Part shown: in pieces, positions 1 through 9,760 of the stretch
Position numbering within the stretch: the stretch's first letter is position 1
Layout: every line of letters begins with the position of its first letter
Origin: Budvicia diplopodorum
GTDB taxonomy: Bacteria; Pseudomonadota; Gammaproteobacteria; Enterobacterales; Enterobacteriaceae
Assembly: GCF_009800925.1 (NCBI RefSeq)
Contig: NZ_WOYF01000009.1
Location: 54,291-118,290 of the forward strand
Length of the DNA stretch: 64,000 bases
Reading direction: 5' to 3'
The notes under the pieces: generated by a model
What the model was told of the DNA's origin: nothing
Databases searched by the model: none
Seen by the model: the letters and a program-made list of their open reading frames with translations, nothing else
Program-made: the position numbers and the translations under genes

Positions 1-2339
1 TGCATCCGATAGGGGGCATCGCCCTGAACGTATACCTTTTTTACCCGCCCGCGATCGAGGAAATCATTGACGTAGGTTGAGCCCCAGGTGGTTTTAAGTA
101 AGTCGTTGATATCATCAATGCTGACGCCGAGCGCTTGGGCTTTACGCTGATCGATATTAACCTGTAGCTGAGGGCTGTCATCGAGGCCATTGTGTCGAAC
201 TCGGGTTAACTGAGGGTTTTTTGCCGCAGCCGCAATGAGAGAATCTCTGGCCTGCATTAGCATGTCGTGACCGACGCCAGCATGGTCTTCCAGCTCCATA
301 TCAAAACCGGCTGAATTACCCAGCCCGGATATTGGCGGAGGGCTACTGGCAAAAACGCGGGCTTCTTTGATCTGGTTAAAATCTTTGGTTACGCGTTCAA
401 TGATGGCAAATGAGGTATCTTCGGGGTGGGTCCGCTGGCTCCAGTCACGAAGACGGATAAACATTCGAGCCACATTTTGCCCGTTTCCACCGGGGCCTGA
501 ACCCACGGTTGAGAATACCGACTTGACGTTTTTCCCTTCTTTTTGCAACAGGTATTGTTCGACTTGCTGAACAATCTTAAACGTTTGCTGTTGCGTTGAA
601 CCCACCGGTAACTGGATTTGGGCCATGAACACGCCCCGATCTTCTAGCGGCAGAAATGAAGTCGGCAAGCGAGTGTAGAGTAGAGCCAGCCCGCCAAGAA
701 CCAGCAGGTAAATCAGCATCGTGCGCCCGCTGCGCTGAATGACTTTGGATACGCCACGTTCATAGCGCCGGGCATTGCTGGCGAACATTCGGTTAAACCA
801 GCCAAAAAATCCACGCTGGGTGTGAATTTCACCCTTACTGATTGGTTTTAGCATGGTGGCACAGAGCGCTGGCGTGAGCACCAACGCAACGAGTACTGAC
901 AGCACCATCGCTGACACAATAGTGACAGAAAACTGCCGGTAGATGGCACCGGTAGTGCCGCCAAAAAAGGCCATTGGAATAAACACGGCGGATAAGACCA
1001 GCGTGATGCCAACCAGTGCGCTTTGGATCTGCCCCATTGACTTGCGCGTCGCTTCCCGCGGTGCAAGCCCTTCCTCCGCCATAACGCGTTCTACGTTTTC
1101 AACCACCACGATGGCATCATCAACCAGCAAACCGATAGCCAATACTATGGCAAACATGGTGAGCGTATTGATACTGAAACCAAACATATAGAGCACGGCA
1201 TAGGTGCCTAGTAACACAACGGGTACCGCAATGGTTGGAATGAGTGTGGCGCGGAAATTTTGTAAAAACAGATACATAACCAAAAACACAAGGAAGATAG
1301 CTTCCATCAGCGTTTTAACAACGTCTTTGATTGAAGCTTGCACAAACGGGGTTGTTTCATAGGCATATTCAATCTTTAGCCCATGAGGAAAATATTGTTC
1401 GAGCTCGGCCAGTTTAGCTTTAACCAGTTGGTCTGTTTGTAGTTCATTCGAACCGGAGGCCAGCTTAATTCCCATTCCGGACGCAGGCATTCCGTTGTAG
1501 CGGCTGATGTAATCATATCTTTCTGCCCCGAGTTCGATAGTTGATACATCGCCAAGCGTAACCACAGAGGCATCCTGATTGACGCGCAGCGTAATATTTC
1601 TGAACTGTTCCGCTGTCTGTAGCTGGGCCTGAGCATTCATGGTGGCATTCAGTACTTGACCGGGAACGGAAGGGGTTCCGCCAACTTGGCCTACGGCAAT
1701 TTGGCTGTTCTGTGACTCAATTGCGTTAACAACGTCTTTGGCTGTGAGGTTGAAACTGGTCAATTTGTTGGGATTTAACCAAATACGCATCGCATATTGT
1801 GAACCGTAGGCATCTACGCTGCCGACGCCGTCTATCCTGCTGATCGGATCCTGTAAATTACTGGCGACGTAGTCGGCAATATCCTGACGGCTCATGGAAT
1901 TATCGGTTGATACAAAGGCAACCGTCATCAGGCTGTTATCACCAGATTTTGAAACGGTAACGCCCTGTTGTTGTACATCCTGAGGTAACTTTCGGATGGC
2001 TCCCTGTAGCTGGTTTTGCACCTGTTGCATGGCTTCGTTCGGATTAGTACCGGCTTTGAAGGTTAGCGTGATGGACGCACTACCGGTATTACTGCTCTGA
2101 GATGACATATACTGCAGGTTATCCAGACCGGTCATATTTTGTTCTATTGTCTGGGTAACGGTATTTTCTAACGTTTGGGCTGAGGCTCCCGGGTAGTTGG
2201 CTGAAATCCGGACCGTTGGCGGAACGAGGTTTGGGTACTGTTCAATGGGCAATGAACTGATGGCGAGTAACCCGCTAAGGCTGATAATAATGGCAATAAC
2301 CCAGGCGAAAATGGGGCGATCGATAAAAAAACTAGCCAT
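1..2339 (-). CDS. acrD: RND multidrug efflux pump inner-membrane subunit, AcrD/AcrB type (3' end outside window)
   Basis: This is the proton-driven inner-membrane component of a tripartite drug exporter that works with an AcrA-type adaptor and a TolC-type channel. The reverse-strand translation starts [14 protein letters not shown] and runs open for about 779 codons to the window edge; AcrB-family proteins are about 1040 residues, so roughly the last quarter is missing. The [16 protein letters not shown] stretch, [27 protein letters not shown] and the proton-relay helix [18 protein letters not shown] are all visible. Wording throughout is closer to AcrD (aminoglycosides, anionic drugs) than to AcrB as I recall them, so the symbol is a family inference. 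No adaptor gene lies beside it, which is normal for acrD. A terminator separates it from crr upstream. Confidence 0.88.
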   Translation of the reverse strand, partial: MASFFIDRPIFAWVIAIIISLSGLLAISSLPIEQYPNLVPPTVRISANYPGASAQTLENTVTQTIEQNMTGLDNLQYMSSQSSNTGSASITLTFKAGTNPNEAMQQVQNQLQGAIRKLPQDVQQQGVTVSKSGDNSLMTVAFVSTDNSMSRQDIADYVASNLQDPISRIDGVGSVDAYGSQYAMRIWLNPNKLTSFNLTAKDVVNAIESQNSQIAVGQVGGTPSVPGQVLNATMNAQAQLQTAEQFRNITLRVNQDASVVTLGDVSTIELGAERYDYISRYNGMPASGMGIKLASGSNELQTDQLVKAKLAELEQYFPHGLKIEYAYETTPFVQASIKDVVKTLMEAIFLVFLVMYLFLQNFRATLIPTIAVPVVLLGTYAVLYMFGFSINTLTMFAIVLAIGLLVDDAIVVVENVERVMAEEGLAPREATRKSMGQIQSALVGITLVLSAVFIPMAFFGGTTGAIYRQFSVTIVSAMVLSVLVALVLTPALCATMLKPISKGEIHTQRGFFGWFNRMFASNARRYERGVSKVIQRSGRTMLIYLLVLGGLALLYTRLPTSFLPLEDRGVFMAQIQLPVGSTQQQTFKIVQQVEQYLLQKEGKNVKSVFSTVGSGPGGNGQNVARMFIRLRDWSQRTHPEDTSFAIIERVTKDFNQIKEARVFASSPPPISGLGNSAGFDMELEDHAGVGHDMLMQARDSLIAAAAKNPQLTRVRHNGLDDSPQLQVNIDQRKAQALGVSIDDINDLLKTTWGSTYVNDFLDRGRVKKVYVQGDAPYRM

Positions 2340-2564
2340 GGGTAGTAACCTTCATAACGCTCTCTTTTTATTTTGATGCCTGAACACGGGGCAGGGGAAA
2401 GGTACAACAATCATCGTAATCTACTGTAACGCGCTACTGTGAAGAAAGAATGGAGATATTGTAAAAAATATCATCCTATTATAGAAATTCTTTCATCGGG
2501 CGGAATTCGGGTAGAAAAAATGGGTTTGATTAACCTAGGAAGAAGCTGAAAATACAAATAAAGA

Positions 2565-2590
2565 TGCCGATCGAGCATACTCGATCGGCA
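2565..2590 (-). terminator. crr (PTS operon) terminator
   Basis: A perfect 11-bp stem (2565-2575 with 2580-2590) with a CATA loop lies just after the crr stop. On the reverse strand it is followed by a T-rich run. It separates the PTS operon from the downstream acrD-like gene. The forward side also has a T-run, so it may act both ways. Confidence 0.8.
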
Positions 2591-2632
2591 TTTAGGATTT
2601 TTCGTTCTGTTGTTTAACCTAACGAATAAAAA

Positions 2633-3142
2633 TTATTTTTTAATGCGAATAACCGGTGTTTCACCAACAACAACGGTGCCGCTAAGCTTAGTCAGCTCTT
2701 TGATTTCATCCATATTGGAGATAACGACCGGTGTTAGAGTCGATTTTGCTTTTTCTTCCAGCAGTGCCAGATCGAATTCAATGATCACATCGCCTTTTTT
2801 AACCAGTTGCCCTTCTTCTGCAATGCGTTTGAAGCCTTCACCTTTTAGCTCAACGGTATCAATACCAAAGTGAACAAATAGCTCAATCCCGCTATCCGAC
2901 TCAATAGAGAATGCATGGTTGGTTTCAAAAATCTTACCGATAGTTCCATCTATTGGGGCAACCATTTTGTTACCGGTAGGTTTAATTGCGATACCATCGC
3001 CAACGATTTTTTCAGCAAATACAACATCAGGTACATCTTCGATGTTGACAATTTCACCTGACAGCGGAGCAACAATTTCAATGCTGCCTGCGTCTTTTTT
3101 ATCATCAGAAACGAGTTGTTTCAGCTTATCGAACAGACCCAT
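2633..3142 (-). CDS. crr: PTS glucose-specific enzyme IIA (EIIA-Glc)
   Basis: This soluble phosphocarrier takes phosphate from HPr and passes it to EIIBC-Glc. Unphosphorylated it inhibits non-PTS sugar permeases, and phosphorylated it stimulates adenylate cyclase, so it is central to catabolite repression. The 169-residue length is typical of the family. Both active-site histidines are present: His76 in ETNHAFSIE and phosphorylated His91 in FVHFGIDTV. The N-terminal amphipathic helix [14 protein letters not shown], which helps membrane binding, is intact. It is the last gene of ptsH-ptsI-crr, 108 bp after ptsI, and is followed by a strong hairpin. Confidence 0.98.
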   Translation of the reverse strand: MGLFDKLKQLVSDDKKDAGSIEIVAPLSGEIVNIEDVPDVVFAEKIVGDGIAIKPTGNKMVAPIDGTIGKIFETNHAFSIESDSGIELFVHFGIDTVELKGEGFKRIAEEGQLVKKGDVIIEFDLALLEEKAKSTLTPVVISNMDEIKELTKLSGTVVVGETPVIRIKK

Positions 3143-3250
3143 GATTTTCTCCTCAGCAGTAATGTTTAAGCGGTGTGCCGTTATTATTGTATATATTTGT
3201 TTATTGGAGTTGCCTCAAGTTAGCCGCAACTCCGATAGGTACAAGTATAG

Positions 3251-4978
3251 TTAGCAGAGCGTTTTTTCTTCGATAAATTTATTCACAATATCTAATACCT
3301 CTTGCGCAGTTGGCTGTGCTAATGCACTTTCTGCCAAGGCTTTTACATCAGAGAAATTCGCGTTGCGAATGATTTTCTTGATGCGAGGGATAGCAATTGC
3401 GCTCATGCTAAATTCATCTAGGCCCATACCGAGCAGCAATAGAGTTGCACGTTCATCACCGGCTAATTCGCCGCACATCCCGGTCCATTTGCCTTCTTTG
3501 TGAGAAGCATCAATAACCTGTTTAATCAGGGTTAAGACGGACGGAGATAATGGGTTATATAGATGAGAAATCAGCTCATTGCCACGATCTACGGCTAGAG
3601 TATACTGGGTTAAGTCATTTGTCCCAATACTAAAGAAATCAACTTCTTTTGCCAGATGATGTGCGATCGTAGCGGCTGCAGGGGTTTCTACCATTACGCC
3701 GACTTCAATAGCTTCATCAAAGGTTTTATTCTCTTCTCTTAGCTGAGTTTTCAGCATTTCCAACTCAGTTTTCAGTAGTCTAACCTCTTCTACTGAAATA
3801 ATCATCGGGAACATAATACGCAGCTTGCCGTATGCTGATGCGCGTAAAATGGCGCGCAGCTGGGCGTGCAGAATTTCTTTACGGTCTAAACAAATACGTA
3901 TTGCACGCCAGCCAAGGAAAGGGTTCTCTTCTTTCGGCAGGTTCATATACGGCAGGTCTTTATCTCCGCCGATATCCATAGTGCGTAAAATAACCGCCTG
4001 TGAGCCCATGGCTTCAACAACCGCCTTATACGCCTGGAACTGTTCTTCTTCCGTCGGGAATGAGTCACGATCCATAAACAGGAATTCAGTACGATACAGG
4101 CCAACGCCTTCTGCGCCGTTACGTTCTGCGCCCGCTACGTCACGAACGGTACCGATATTTGCACACACTTCTACCTGATGGCCATCAAGAGTGATTGCCG
4201 GCAAGTCTTTTAGCTTGGTTAATTCATTTTTATCGCTGAGGTATTGGCTTTGAGCGATTTTAGATTGCTCAATGACTTCAACGGATGGATTAACGTGAAT
4301 CTTATTGTTTACGCAATCCAGAATCAGAAAGTCACCGTTCTTCACCTGTTTAGTCACGTCATTGGTACCTACAATCGCAGGAATTTCCAATGAGCGGGCC
4401 ATGATTGAAGTATGGGACGTACGGCCGCCTAAGTCGGTAATAAAGCCAAGAACTTTATCCAGATTCAGTTGAGCCGTTTCTGACGGAGTCAGATCGGTAG
4501 CAACTAAAATAACTTCGTCTTTGATTGCGCCGAGATCGACAATAGACATGCCGAGAATATTCTGTAGCAGGCGTTTACCAATATCGCGGATATCGGCAGC
4601 GCGCTCTTTCAGGTATTCATCTTCAAGACTTTCAAGTTCAATCGCCTGCGCCTCAAATACTGCATGCGCAGCGGCGTCTGCCGTTTCTAGCTTGGTTTTA
4701 ATTCGGCTTACGACTTCCTGCTCAAGGTCTTCATCCTCGAGCAGCATTATGTGGCCTTCAAAGATCGCCGCTTTTTCTTCGCCGAACGTCTCACTCGCTT
4801 TAGCCATAATGGCGTTGAGTTGTTCACTGGCTTTATCTCGACCAGCCTTGAAACGAGCGATTTCCTGCTCGATATTGTCGCTGGAAATCTTCTTGTTATT
4901 AATGACGATGGGTTCGTCTTTCAATATCAAAGCGTTACCAAATGCGATACCTGGGGATACTAAAATGCCTGAAATCAT
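3251..4978 (-). CDS. ptsI: PTS enzyme I (phosphoenolpyruvate-protein phosphotransferase)
   Basis: Enzyme I is the first cytoplasmic step of the phosphotransferase system: it autophosphorylates from PEP and hands the phosphate to HPr. It has 575 residues, the usual length. The N-terminal domain carries His189 in the [12 protein letters not shown] signature. The C-terminal PEP-binding barrel shows [28 protein letters not shown] sequence ([18 protein letters not shown]) and the catalytic cysteine in GMCGELAGD. It lies 54 bp after ptsH in the same operon. The start [14 protein letters not shown] matches the family start. Confidence 0.98.
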   Translation of the reverse strand: MISGILVSPGIAFGNALILKDEPIVINNKKISSDNIEQEIARFKAGRDKASEQLNAIMAKASETFGEEKAAIFEGHIMLLEDEDLEQEVVSRIKTKLETADAAAHAVFEAQAIELESLEDEYLKERAADIRDIGKRLLQNILGMSIVDLGAIKDEVILVATDLTPSETAQLNLDKVLGFITDLGGRTSHTSIMARSLEIPAIVGTNDVTKQVKNGDFLILDCVNNKIHVNPSVEVIEQSKIAQSQYLSDKNELTKLKDLPAITLDGHQVEVCANIGTVRDVAGAERNGAEGVGLYRTEFLFMDRDSFPTEEEQFQAYKAVVEAMGSQAVILRTMDIGGDKDLPYMNLPKEENPFLGWRAIRICLDRKEILHAQLRAILRASAYGKLRIMFPMIISVEEVRLLKTELEMLKTQLREENKTFDEAIEVGVMVETPAAATIAHHLAKEVDFFSIGTNDLTQYTLAVDRGNELISHLYNPLSPSVLTLIKQVIDASHKEGKWTGMCGELAGDERATLLLLGMGLDEFSMSAIAIPRIKKIIRNANFSDVKALAESALAQPTAQEVLDIVNKFIEEKTLC

Positions 4979-5032
4979 AAGCCTACCTTTAATTTAAAAC
5001 CAAAACGGGTGCTGAAATTGTAGTTAAAGGTC

Positions 5033-5290
5033 TTATTCCAGTTCTGGCATTAGTTTAACCAGATGTTCAACCGCTTGTTGCTCATCTTCACCTTCAGCAG
5101 AGATAGTAATTACAGTACCTTGAGTCAGGCCAAGAGTTTGTAATTTGAACAGGCTTTTCGCACTAGAGCTTTTGCCATTAGCCGTCACGGTAATGTCAGA
5201 AACGAATGCTTTAGCTTCTTTTACGAATTGTGCGGCAGGGCGGGTATGAAGGCCATTTGGTGCAGTTACGGTAACATCTTGCTGAAACAT
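5033..5290 (-). CDS. ptsH: Phosphocarrier protein HPr
   Basis: HPr is the small phosphocarrier between enzyme I and the sugar-specific EIIA proteins. The 85-residue protein begins [20 protein letters not shown], with the phosphorylated His15 in GLHTRP and the Ser46-region motif [16 protein letters not shown]. The open frame extends 24 codons further upstream, but the ATG at 5290 is preceded by GAGGATCACT, an excellent ribosome site, and gives the universal HPr N-terminus. It is the first gene of ptsH-ptsI-crr, with a long leader upstream. Confidence 0.98.
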   Translation of the reverse strand: MFQQDVTVTAPNGLHTRPAAQFVKEAKAFVSDITVTANGKSSSAKSLFKLQTLGLTQGTVITISAEGEDEQQAVEHLVKLMPELE

Positions 5291-5357
5291 AGTGATCCTC
5301 AACTTGGTTGAATAAATGTCTTTGGCGTTAACGTTTAAGTTTAGCCTAAAATTAACC

Positions 5358-5395
5358 AACATCGCTTTTGCGTTTAAGCAACAAAGGGCGATGTT
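5358..5395. promoter_or_regulatory. Inverted repeat in the ptsH leader region
   Basis: The 8-bp arms AACATCGC (5358-5365) and GCGATGTT (5388-5395) are separated by 22 bases, 68 bp upstream of ptsH. It could be a leader RNA stem or a repressor operator. E. coli ptsH is controlled by Mlc and CRP, but I cannot match this repeat to either consensus, so the role is open. Confidence 0.35.
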
Positions 5396-5764
5396 AGTGT
5401 GGGATGCGCTGGACGGTCAGAATAAATAGTAAGCCGTACTCAGACAGGTATTTACTTGTTCAAAATCGTATTTCTACCACCTACGCTATTATATATAGCC
5501 CTTTTTAGCAAGAACCGAAAAAGGTAGGATTGGTGATTTAATTCGAGCATCGAAAAAAGTAGTAGCTTGATACTAGTAGTTAGTCAGTAAATCAAAGTTT
5601 TTTGGCAAAAAGCGAGAGCTGGCGCACAGAAAATGGTTCATATAAGCACTGTTTGCAAATTTTTGCCGCCGGGAATTTTTTGCTATTTTACTATTAGCAT
5701 TGGATGTGAGTAGTCTTAGTGATAAGAGAAAGTTGTTATTCGGTATTGGCTATTGAAAAGCAAA

Positions 5765-5784
5765 AAGGCCCTTTGCAGGGCCTT
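5765..5784 (-). terminator. cysK terminator
   Basis: The stem AAGGCCCT/AGGGCCTT (5765-5772 with 5777-5784) has a 4-base loop and is followed on the reverse strand by a T-run. It lies 18 bp beyond the cysK stop codon, so this is a standard intrinsic terminator. Confidence 0.85.
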
Positions 5785-5802
5785 ACTAAGATAGAAGAGG
5801 CT

Positions 5803-6771
5803 TTACTGCTGGAGCTCTTTCTCAGTGAATAAATCGGCAAATAGCGGCGTACTTAAGTAACGCTCGCTCGATGATGGCAAAATAACCACGATATTCTTAT
5901 CGGCGAATTCAGGTAATTCAATCAGCCTGAGGGCTGCGGCAACGGCAGCGCCTGAAGAAATGCCGGCCAGAATACCTTCCTCTTCCATTAAACGATGAGC
6001 CGTGGCAATTGACTCTTCGTTAGTAATTTTTTCCACTCTATCAATCAGACTTAAATCTAGATTGCCGGGAATAAATCCTGCGCCAATACCCTGAATTTTA
6101 TGCGGACCTGGTTTTAGTTCTTCCCCTGCCAGTGCCTGACTAATTATCGGTGAATCAGCTGGCTCAACGGCAACGCTAATAATTTTCTTACCTTTGGTAT
6201 TCTTGATGTAGCGGCTAACGCCGGTTAACGTACCTCCGGTACCAACGCCAGCAATAAATACGTCAATATTGCCATCAGTGTCTTCCCAAATTTCAGGCCC
6301 GGTTGTTTTTTCATGAATTTCAGGGTTTGCGGGATTATTGAATTGCTGTAGTAGCAGGTAGTGTTCTGGATCGGAAGCGACAATCTCTTCCGCTTTAGCT
6401 ATTGCGCCCTTCATCCCTTTGGCTGCTTCAGTTAGCACCAAATTTGCACCGAGGGCTTTAAGTAATTTGCGTCGTTCTAGACTCATAGATTCAGGCATGG
6501 TCAATGTAAGTTTATAACCACGGGCTGCAGCAACATAGGCCAAAGCAATACCGGTATTACCGCTGGTAGGTTCAACCAACGTGACGCCTTGTTTTAATAA
6601 ACCACGCTTTTCAGCATCCCAAATCATATTGGCACCAATACGGCACTTAACGCTGAAACTAGGATTGCGAGACTCAATTTTTACTAAAATTTTCCCATTT
6701 CCAATGCGGTTCAAACGGACAAGAGGGGTATGGCCAATAGTTTGCGAGTTGTCTTCATAAATCTTAGTCAT
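5803..6771 (-). CDS. cysK: Cysteine synthase A (O-acetylserine sulfhydrylase)
   Basis: This PLP enzyme makes L-cysteine from O-acetyl-L-serine and sulfide, the last step of sulfate assimilation. The 322-residue protein has the PLP lysine Lys42 in [17 protein letters not shown], the substrate loop [17 protein letters not shown] and the glycine-rich phosphate loop [10 protein letters not shown]. Its C-terminal end and length match CysK rather than CysM. In E. coli cysZ lies just upstream; here a 14-kb polysaccharide cluster lies between the two genes. Confidence 0.97.
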   Translation of the reverse strand: MTKIYEDNSQTIGHTPLVRLNRIGNGKILVKIESRNPSFSVKCRIGANMIWDAEKRGLLKQGVTLVEPTSGNTGIALAYVAAARGYKLTLTMPESMSLERRKLLKALGANLVLTEAAKGMKGAIAKAEEIVASDPEHYLLLQQFNNPANPEIHEKTTGPEIWEDTDGNIDVFIAGVGTGGTLTGVSRYIKNTKGKKIISVAVEPADSPIISQALAGEELKPGPHKIQGIGAGFIPGNLDLSLIDRVEKITNEESIATAHRLMEEEGILAGISSGAAVAAALRLIELPEFADKNIVVILPSSSERYLSTPLFADLFTEKELQQ

Positions 6772-6813
6772 GGCTTATCCTTTTAATTTTATGAATTTTT
6801 AGGGAACATATAC

Positions 6814-6841
6814 AGCATAACCGCTAAATCAAAACTGTGAA
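6814..6841 (-). promoter_or_regulatory. Candidate cysK promoter
   Basis: On the reverse strand TTCACA (6841-6836) and TATGCT (6819-6814) are spaced by 16 bp, about 45 bp upstream of the cysK ATG. In E. coli cysK needs the activator CysB; a TATTCC-containing stretch just upstream could belong to such a site, but this was not confirmed. Confidence 0.4.
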
Positions 6842-7101
6842 GGAAGGAATAGATATATCGTTATGTAATTAAGGAATAAGTTTTTATCACGATAATGATT
6901 TTTGGGATAAAAAAGTATCAATAGCATTAACACTTACGAGTTAATATGTTGGGTGCGGTATTCATTAAGGATAGTTAGCTTATAATTGTTAGCCATTTTG
7001 CTTTGTGAAGTATAAGCCAATATGTTTGCATTTAATGACTAATTTCATTTAAATCAATCGGTTGTATGTATTTCTCGCACAGGGGTTGCATGGCAGTTAA
7101 C
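6842..7101. other. AT-rich spacer between the cysK promoter and the O-antigen promoter
   Basis: This is very AT-rich DNA with no open frame of interest and no recognisable RNA gene. It marks the left junction where base composition changes from the conserved cysK block to the polysaccharide cluster. Confidence 0.4.
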
Positions 7102-7129
7102 TTGCGATTGAGAGCTAAGTGAGTATAAT
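7102..7129 (+). promoter_or_regulatory. Sigma70 promoter of the O-antigen cluster
   Basis: TTGCGA (7102-7107) and a consensus TATAAT (7124-7129) are spaced by 16 bp. Transcription would start near 7136, giving a leader of about 200 bases that carries the JUMPstart/ops element before wzz. It is the best promoter match in the gap. Confidence 0.7.
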
Positions 7130-7252
7130 CAGCCGCAACGAATGAGCTACATAATGAAGCAGCATAAAATATTTCATATTAATATATATACTGATTTAGG
7201 AATAAATGGCTACCCTTTAATATACCAGCGGCTGTCCCTACATCGTTTTATA

Positions 7253-7291
7253 CAGTGCCTTTAGGAGCCGTAACCTAAGGGCGGTAGCGTG
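7253..7291 (+). promoter_or_regulatory. JUMPstart element with ops site (RfaH recruitment)
   Basis: The 39-base block begins CAGTGCCT and ends with the ops core GGCGGTAGCGTG at 7280-7291, both close to the JUMPstart consensus found before O-antigen, capsule and LPS-core operons. The ops sequence pauses RNA polymerase and loads the antiterminator RfaH, allowing full transcription of a long AT-rich operon. Its presence just before wzz strongly supports the polysaccharide assignment. Confidence 0.93.
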
Positions 7292-7358
7292 CCTGAAAAA
7301 GTGCATGGAAGATTTAATTTCTAATAAATATATTAAATTTCAACCAATTGGAATGGAT

Positions 7359-8453
7359 ATGAGCAATAAAGAGCAATCCCAGTCACAACCACAACCGGCA
7401 TTCGCTGGTTACTACCCTATGTATCAGGCGCCGCAGAATGGTGAGATCGACCTGTTCGATCTCATAGCACAGCTATGGAAGAAAAAACATTGGATTATCG
7501 GTTGTATGCTAGCAACTACGATTTTGGCTGCGGTATATGCATTTACAGCGAAAGAACAGTGGACTGCAACAGCGGTGGTTGATGTACCGAGCTTTGATAC
7601 TATGGATAACTATTATCAGGGATTCCGATTGTTGGAAGGGAATGTAGATAAGCCTACCTCATTAGAAGAGGTTGCAGATAAATTGTTTAAGCAATTTATC
7701 TCTCAGGCTGGATCTTATAATGAGTTAAGTAAGTTTATTGGTCAGAGTGAATATTATAAAATGTTGGTTGAAGGTAAAAGTGAAAGTGAAAAGGCTAAAC
7801 TGCTTAATGAGGTTGTTGATAAAGTAAAAATTTTAAAAGATAAAGACGAGCTTATTTTTACAATTAGCTTCCCTGCCAGTACTCCTAATGAGTCAAAAAA
7901 ATTACTGGAAGATTATATAAAAGTTGTTAACGGTAATGTTAGTAGCGCTCAATATGCACAATTAGCTTCTCAGATTACCAATAGAAAAACCAGTATTCAA
8001 AATCAGATGAATGCATTAATGCAAATTGCAGAAGATAAGCGCCAGGAAGAAATTAAAAATATAAAAATGGCGTTGGCAATTGCTAATAAATCTAATATTC
8101 AAAAGCCTGAATTGAATGGTTTAACAAAGTTAGATACAAATAGTCTGTTTCTGTTAGGTAAAGATGCATTAAATGCGATGTCTGAGAGCATTAAAGATCA
8201 GCCTCTCACTTTAACTGATCATTATTATAGTTTACAAGGGCAATATATTAATTTAGAGCGATTTGATGTTGATGGTGACTCTGCTCAAGCCTTTAGTTAT
8301 CTAAAGGGCCCAATAGAGCCCGTTAATAGAGATAAGCCATTACGAGCGCTAATGTTGATAGTGGGATTAGTGTTTGGTTTAATTGTTGGATTGGGAGCGG
8401 CTACAATTAATATTGCTATTCAAAATAACGTTAATAAGAAAAAGTATTCATAA
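7359..8453 (+). CDS. wzz: Polysaccharide chain-length determinant protein
   Basis: This inner-membrane co-polymerase sets the modal length of Wzy-made O-antigen. There are two terminal membrane helices flanking a large periplasmic coiled-coil region: the first is WIIGCMLATTILAAVYAF near residues 45-62, and the second starts ALMLIVGLVFGLIVGL near the C-terminus. The N-terminal EIDLFDLIAQLWKKK is typical of Wzz. I prefer the ATG at 7359, which has TTGGAA at the right spacing, giving 364 residues; the frame is open from an earlier ATG at 7305 (382 residues) that lacks a good ribosome site. It is the first gene of the cluster, whereas in E. coli wzz lies at the far end. Confidence 0.9.
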   Translation: MSNKEQSQSQPQPAFAGYYPMYQAPQNGEIDLFDLIAQLWKKKHWIIGCMLATTILAAVYAFTAKEQWTATAVVDVPSFDTMDNYYQGFRLLEGNVDKPTSLEEVADKLFKQFISQAGSYNELSKFIGQSEYYKMLVEGKSESEKAKLLNEVVDKVKILKDKDELIFTISFPASTPNESKKLLEDYIKVVNGNVSSAQYAQLASQITNRKTSIQNQMNALMQIAEDKRQEEIKNIKMALAIANKSNIQKPELNGLTKLDTNSLFLLGKDALNAMSESIKDQPLTLTDHYYSLQGQYINLERFDVDGDSAQAFSYLKGPIEPVNRDKPLRALMLIVGLVFGLIVGLGAATINIAIQNNVNKKKYS

Positions 8454-8476
8454 TAAGAATCCAACTAAGCAGGTTA

Positions 8477-9760
8477 ATGGTGATTAGCTCAACTTTCTCA
8501 ATTTTATTTTCCCATGGAATAAAAATATTATATGGACTAGTCCTCTTAAAATTAATTGCAGTATATCTGGGACCTGACGGCCTAGGTGAGTTAGGTAACT
8601 TTATGAGTCTGGTTACTATTTTTACCGTTATTGCAGGTGGCGGTGTGATAAATGGCATCATAAAGTATGTGGCAGAGTATAAAAATACACCAGATAAGTT
8701 GTATGGTTTTATATACACTAGTCTGGTTTATTCAATTTGTTTTTCTATCGTTGTATTAATATTATCTATAATATTTTCTAACTATATATCTATACTTATC
8801 TTTGGTAATGATAAATATTCTTCTGTAATTATATTCGCTGCATTGTCTCAGATTATATTATCTCTGGTAAATGTGATTGTTGGTATCGTTAATGGATATC
8901 GTAATACAGTATTATATGCAAAAATTACTATATTTGGTTATATAATATCGTTCCCTGTCGTTTATTTCTTTATAAAATATTCAGGATATGTTGGTGCTGC
9001 AAAGTCTTTAGTTGTGGCAAGCGCACTAATGATTTTACCAGCAATAATATTTTGTTTTAGATATTTTAGTCTTAATGAGTTTAAAACTCATGCTTCATTA
9101 GATTCTAAATATTTAAAAGATATATCCAAGTTCAGTTTGATGCTTCTCGTTAGTGTGAGTACTTTTCCAATTTCAGAAATTATAATTAGAAATATTATCA
9201 TTGAGAACGTTGGATTAGCTAATGCTGGCATATGGCAATCATTAACGAAGTTATCTGCCGTATATATGGGGTTCATTGGTATTTTCTTGAACTTTTATTT
9301 TATGCCTTTACTGTCGGAAAAAGGTAATGATATATCGAGTATAAATCGCATTGTAATTAAGTTTTCCTGCATTATTTTGATTTCTTTCTTCTGCACTTCA
9401 ATTTTTTTCTATTTTCTAAGAAGTTTTATAATTAGCTTGGTCTTCTCTAAAGAGTTCTTGGTCGCAGGTGATTTCATTATATATCAACTAATTGGTGATT
9501 TTTTTAGAGTTGGCTCTTATATCATTGGTTTTATCGTCGTAGCTAAAGCTGCAACAAAACTATATATATTTGCTGAAATACTGCAATGTACTTTATATGT
9601 ATCAATTGTATATTTCTCATTAAAATTTAGTAGTGGATTTGAACTATCTACAGTTTTTAAGTCATATATATACGTATATATGATTTATCTTCTTGTTTGT
9701 TATTTGGTATACTATTTTTGGTACAAGAACAGGCGTTCAATCAATGTTATTAATAACTAA
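8477..9760 (+). CDS. wzx: O-antigen flippase (Wzx, MATE/PST superfamily)
   Basis: This is a polytopic protein of 427 residues with about 12 predicted hydrophobic segments and few charged residues between them, beginning MVISSTFSILFSHGIKILYG and continuing LIAVYLGPDGLGELGNFMSL, as in O-antigen translocases. It would flip the undecaprenyl-linked repeat unit across the inner membrane. The gene is very AT-rich, as Wzx genes usually are. Its end overlaps the following glycosyltransferase by 17 bases. Wzx and Wzy are hard to separate on sequence alone, but this one has the lipid-flippase N-terminus while the 11027 gene has a large periplasmic loop. Confidence 0.87.
   Translation: MVISSTFSILFSHGIKILYGLVLLKLIAVYLGPDGLGELGNFMSLVTIFTVIAGGGVINGIIKYVAEYKNTPDKLYGFIYTSLVYSICFSIVVLILSIIFSNYISILIFGNDKYSSVIIFAALSQIILSLVNVIVGIVNGYRNTVLYAKITIFGYIISFPVVYFFIKYSGYVGAAKSLVVASALMILPAIIFCFRYFSLNEFKTHASLDSKYLKDISKFSLMLLVSVSTFPISEIIIRNIIIENVGLANAGIWQSLTKLSAVYMGFIGIFLNFYFMPLLSEKGNDISSINRIVIKFSCIILISFFCTSIFFYFLRSFIISLVFSKEFLVAGDFIIYQLIGDFFRVGSYIIGFIVVAKAATKLYIFAEILQCTLYVSIVYFSLKFSSGFELSTVFKSYIYVYMIYLLVCYLVYYFWYKNRRSINVINN

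Larger units (their letters stand above)
5291..5802. other. 512-bp ptsH/cysK intergenic region
   Basis: No credible gene is seen. The region should hold the ptsH promoters. On the reverse strand the best -10 is TATAAT at 5493-5488, without a good -35, as expected for an activator-dependent promoter such as the CRP-controlled E. coli ptsH promoters. I looked for a TGTGA-N6-TCACA CRP site and found no convincing one. The cysK terminator lies at the right-hand end. Confidence 0.5.

Noticed and set aside
848..1636. Open frames on both strands inside the first 2.3 kb
   Set aside because: They are shadows of the AcrD-type gene, whose reverse frame reads through without interruption.
3825..4997. 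Forward open frames opposite ptsI (117 and 158 residues)
   Set aside because: Low-complexity Ser/Arg/Ile-rich translations antisense to a perfect enzyme I gene.
5530..5560. Possible CRP site upstream of ptsH
   Set aside because: The half-sites do not fit TGTGA-N6-TCACA at the correct spacing.
7305..7358. Upstream ATG as the wzz start
   Set aside because: No ribosome site and a leader-like composition; the ATG at 7359 has a well-spaced TTGGAA. Kept as an alternative only.
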